Below, one piece after another: positions 63,301-64,000 of a stretch of 64,000 nucleotides of DNA. Under the pieces are notes generated by a model that ran no database searches, was not told the DNA's origin, and was given only the letters and a program-made list of their open reading frames with translations. Each line of letters opens with the position of its first letter. The stretch's first letter is position 1. The position numbers and the translations under genes were made by a program. The DNA comes from Chrysopilus asiliformis (Eukaryota > Arthropoda > Insecta > Diptera > Rhagionidae), in the NCBI GenBank assembly GCA_964034945.1, contig OZ035963.1, forward strand, positions 868,001 through 932,000, read 5' to 3'.

Positions 63301-64000
63301 GTTCAATAAAATCTTGGGCACACCAGTCCTTTGGGACGCCGGATGACCGGTGGTAAGGATAGGACTATTACTTAATCTCGGACGGTTTGTTGGCCGAGAG
63401 GGTCGATAATTCAACGATGTACGAGAGGTTTTATTGATGTTATGCTGGAATTTTCTTTCTGGTTCCAGTTTCAGTTCCTCTTCTTCATCATCGCTACCTT
63501 CTTCGTCAGTTACGTCATGGCTAGATAGCGTTGGTTTTTGGAGGACGCCAACGAATCCATTGTTAAGCCGTACTACAGGTCCAATATCAGGCCGATTAAC
63601 CACACCGAATGGCCGGTGGTTCACATTTGGCGGAAGGACTTCTGGGAGTTGCTCATTGTCGCCATTTCCAGTGTCGATTTCCGGAGTCTCTGTCGGTTTG
63701 GCGCGATTGAGAACGAAGTAATTTGGTCTAACTACTTTGGTAATGGGCTTTTCTTCTAATTCTTCATCCGTTCCTTCGTCCTCCTCCTTGTCTTCATAAT
63801 CTTCTTCGTCGTCCTGATCGGATTCCTTTCTAGGCTCGCCATATCTGGTTGATTTGACTGGGAATCTGTATTTTCCACCATTCACAGGTGAGGGACGGAA
63901 TACCCCACCGGTTTCTTGTGTTATACCTGACGTTTCGCCATCAGCGGGAGGTTTCGGAAGCGTAAAGTTACTACTATACTTCCGCACATAACTACGAGGT
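54150..64000 (-). CDS. Mucin-like chitin-binding protein (one peritrophin-A domain), 5' end outside window
   Basis: Minus-strand exons in order: 64000-61618 (open to the window edge), then 56326-55951, 55109-54720, 54657-54434 and 54359-54150. The last four join in phase. The first is a Thr/Ser/Pro-rich, acidic chain of over 790 residues ending in RKKARKSKSRRRQK with donor GATCA|GTAAGG. The later exons continue in the same style (RPVLSVRRRLPTRATTVDST, NRFNRRRPTFATT) and end in a six-cysteine chitin-binding domain. The domain plan fits insect cuticle or matrix proteins with a single peritrophin-A domain (CPAP1-like). The large exon ends in phase 2, but the best acceptor at 56327 gives phase 0. 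Either an acceptor eight bases further in (exon from 56318) is used or a small exon is missing. If the intron is retained the protein would stop right after EDQ. Confidence 0.7.
57588..57642. repeat. 18-bp tandem repeat next to poly-C
   Basis: Nearly three copies of AAAGAATGCAAGAAGAAT, leading directly into a poly-C run. Confidence 0.9.
57643..57665. repeat. Run of 23 C
   Basis: An uninterrupted C23 tract (G23 on the other strand), rare in such AT-rich DNA. It creates a false poly-Gly frame on the minus strand. Confidence 0.95.
61618..64000 (-). other. Large Thr/Ser-rich exon of the chitin-binding gene
   Basis: A single open frame of at least 794 codons from the window edge to the donor at 61618. 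It has acidic clusters (DQDDEEDYEDKEEDEGTDEE; DEEGSDDEEEE), many NxT/S sites, and TTT/PTT-rich stretches suited to O-glycosylation. No cysteine-rich domain. Read in frame up to base 64000, so its 5' border is not in the window. Confidence 0.85.

Overview
The window looks like nuclear DNA from an insect, most likely a fly or midge (Diptera). Introns and spacers are AT-rich, with canonical GT-AG introns of about 55 bp to several kb. One promoter has a TATA box at -31 and an arthropod TCAGT initiator. The gene set contains recognisable insect families, and the mobile elements are short inverted-repeat types plus a CAGA/CGGA-type dispersed repeat of the kind seen in fly genomes. I cannot name the species.

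Layout. 1-9.9 kb is mostly non-coding and holds minisatellites, a dispersed repeat, several hairpins and a possible relict exon. 9,988-29,499 (+) is one large gene: 25 exons join in frame to 3,028 residues. The product is a single-pass receptor with CUB-like modules, two C-type lectin domains, more CUB domains, three EGF domains, one membrane segment and a cytoplasmic part of about 1,130 residues. Its first exon(s), with the signal peptide, were not found. 29.5-34.0 kb is AT-rich 3' flank. 34,110-39,061 (-) encodes a secreted pancreatic-type lipase of 923 residues with an unusually long C-terminal tail. 39-45.8 kb is almost empty, apart from a possible minus-strand leader exon near 44.5 kb. 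45,862-46,889 (-) is ribosomal protein eL37, and 47,403-48,794 (+) is the RNA 3'-phosphate cyclase-like protein RCL1. These two are divergent and share about 510 bp; both serve ribosome production. 48.8-50.25 kb is an insertion-like block flanked by a 31-bp exact repeat that includes the last codons of RCL1. 51,200-53,095 (+) is a second secreted lipase (440 residues, yolk-protein/phospholipase A1-like). 53,525-53,764 is a very fresh inverted-repeat element. 54,150 to beyond 64,000 (-) is a Thr-rich, mucin-like secreted protein ending in one chitin-binding (peritrophin-A) domain; its 5' end lies outside the window.

The genes do not form an operon or pathway. The only functional pairing is eL37/RCL1. 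The most interesting items are the lectin/CUB receptor with its domain-free giant tail, the two atypical lipases, a family of at least five short terminal-inverted-repeat elements of which four sit in receptor-gene introns, and the block behind RCL1. Exon borders come from splice signals, frame and phase, not from transcripts.
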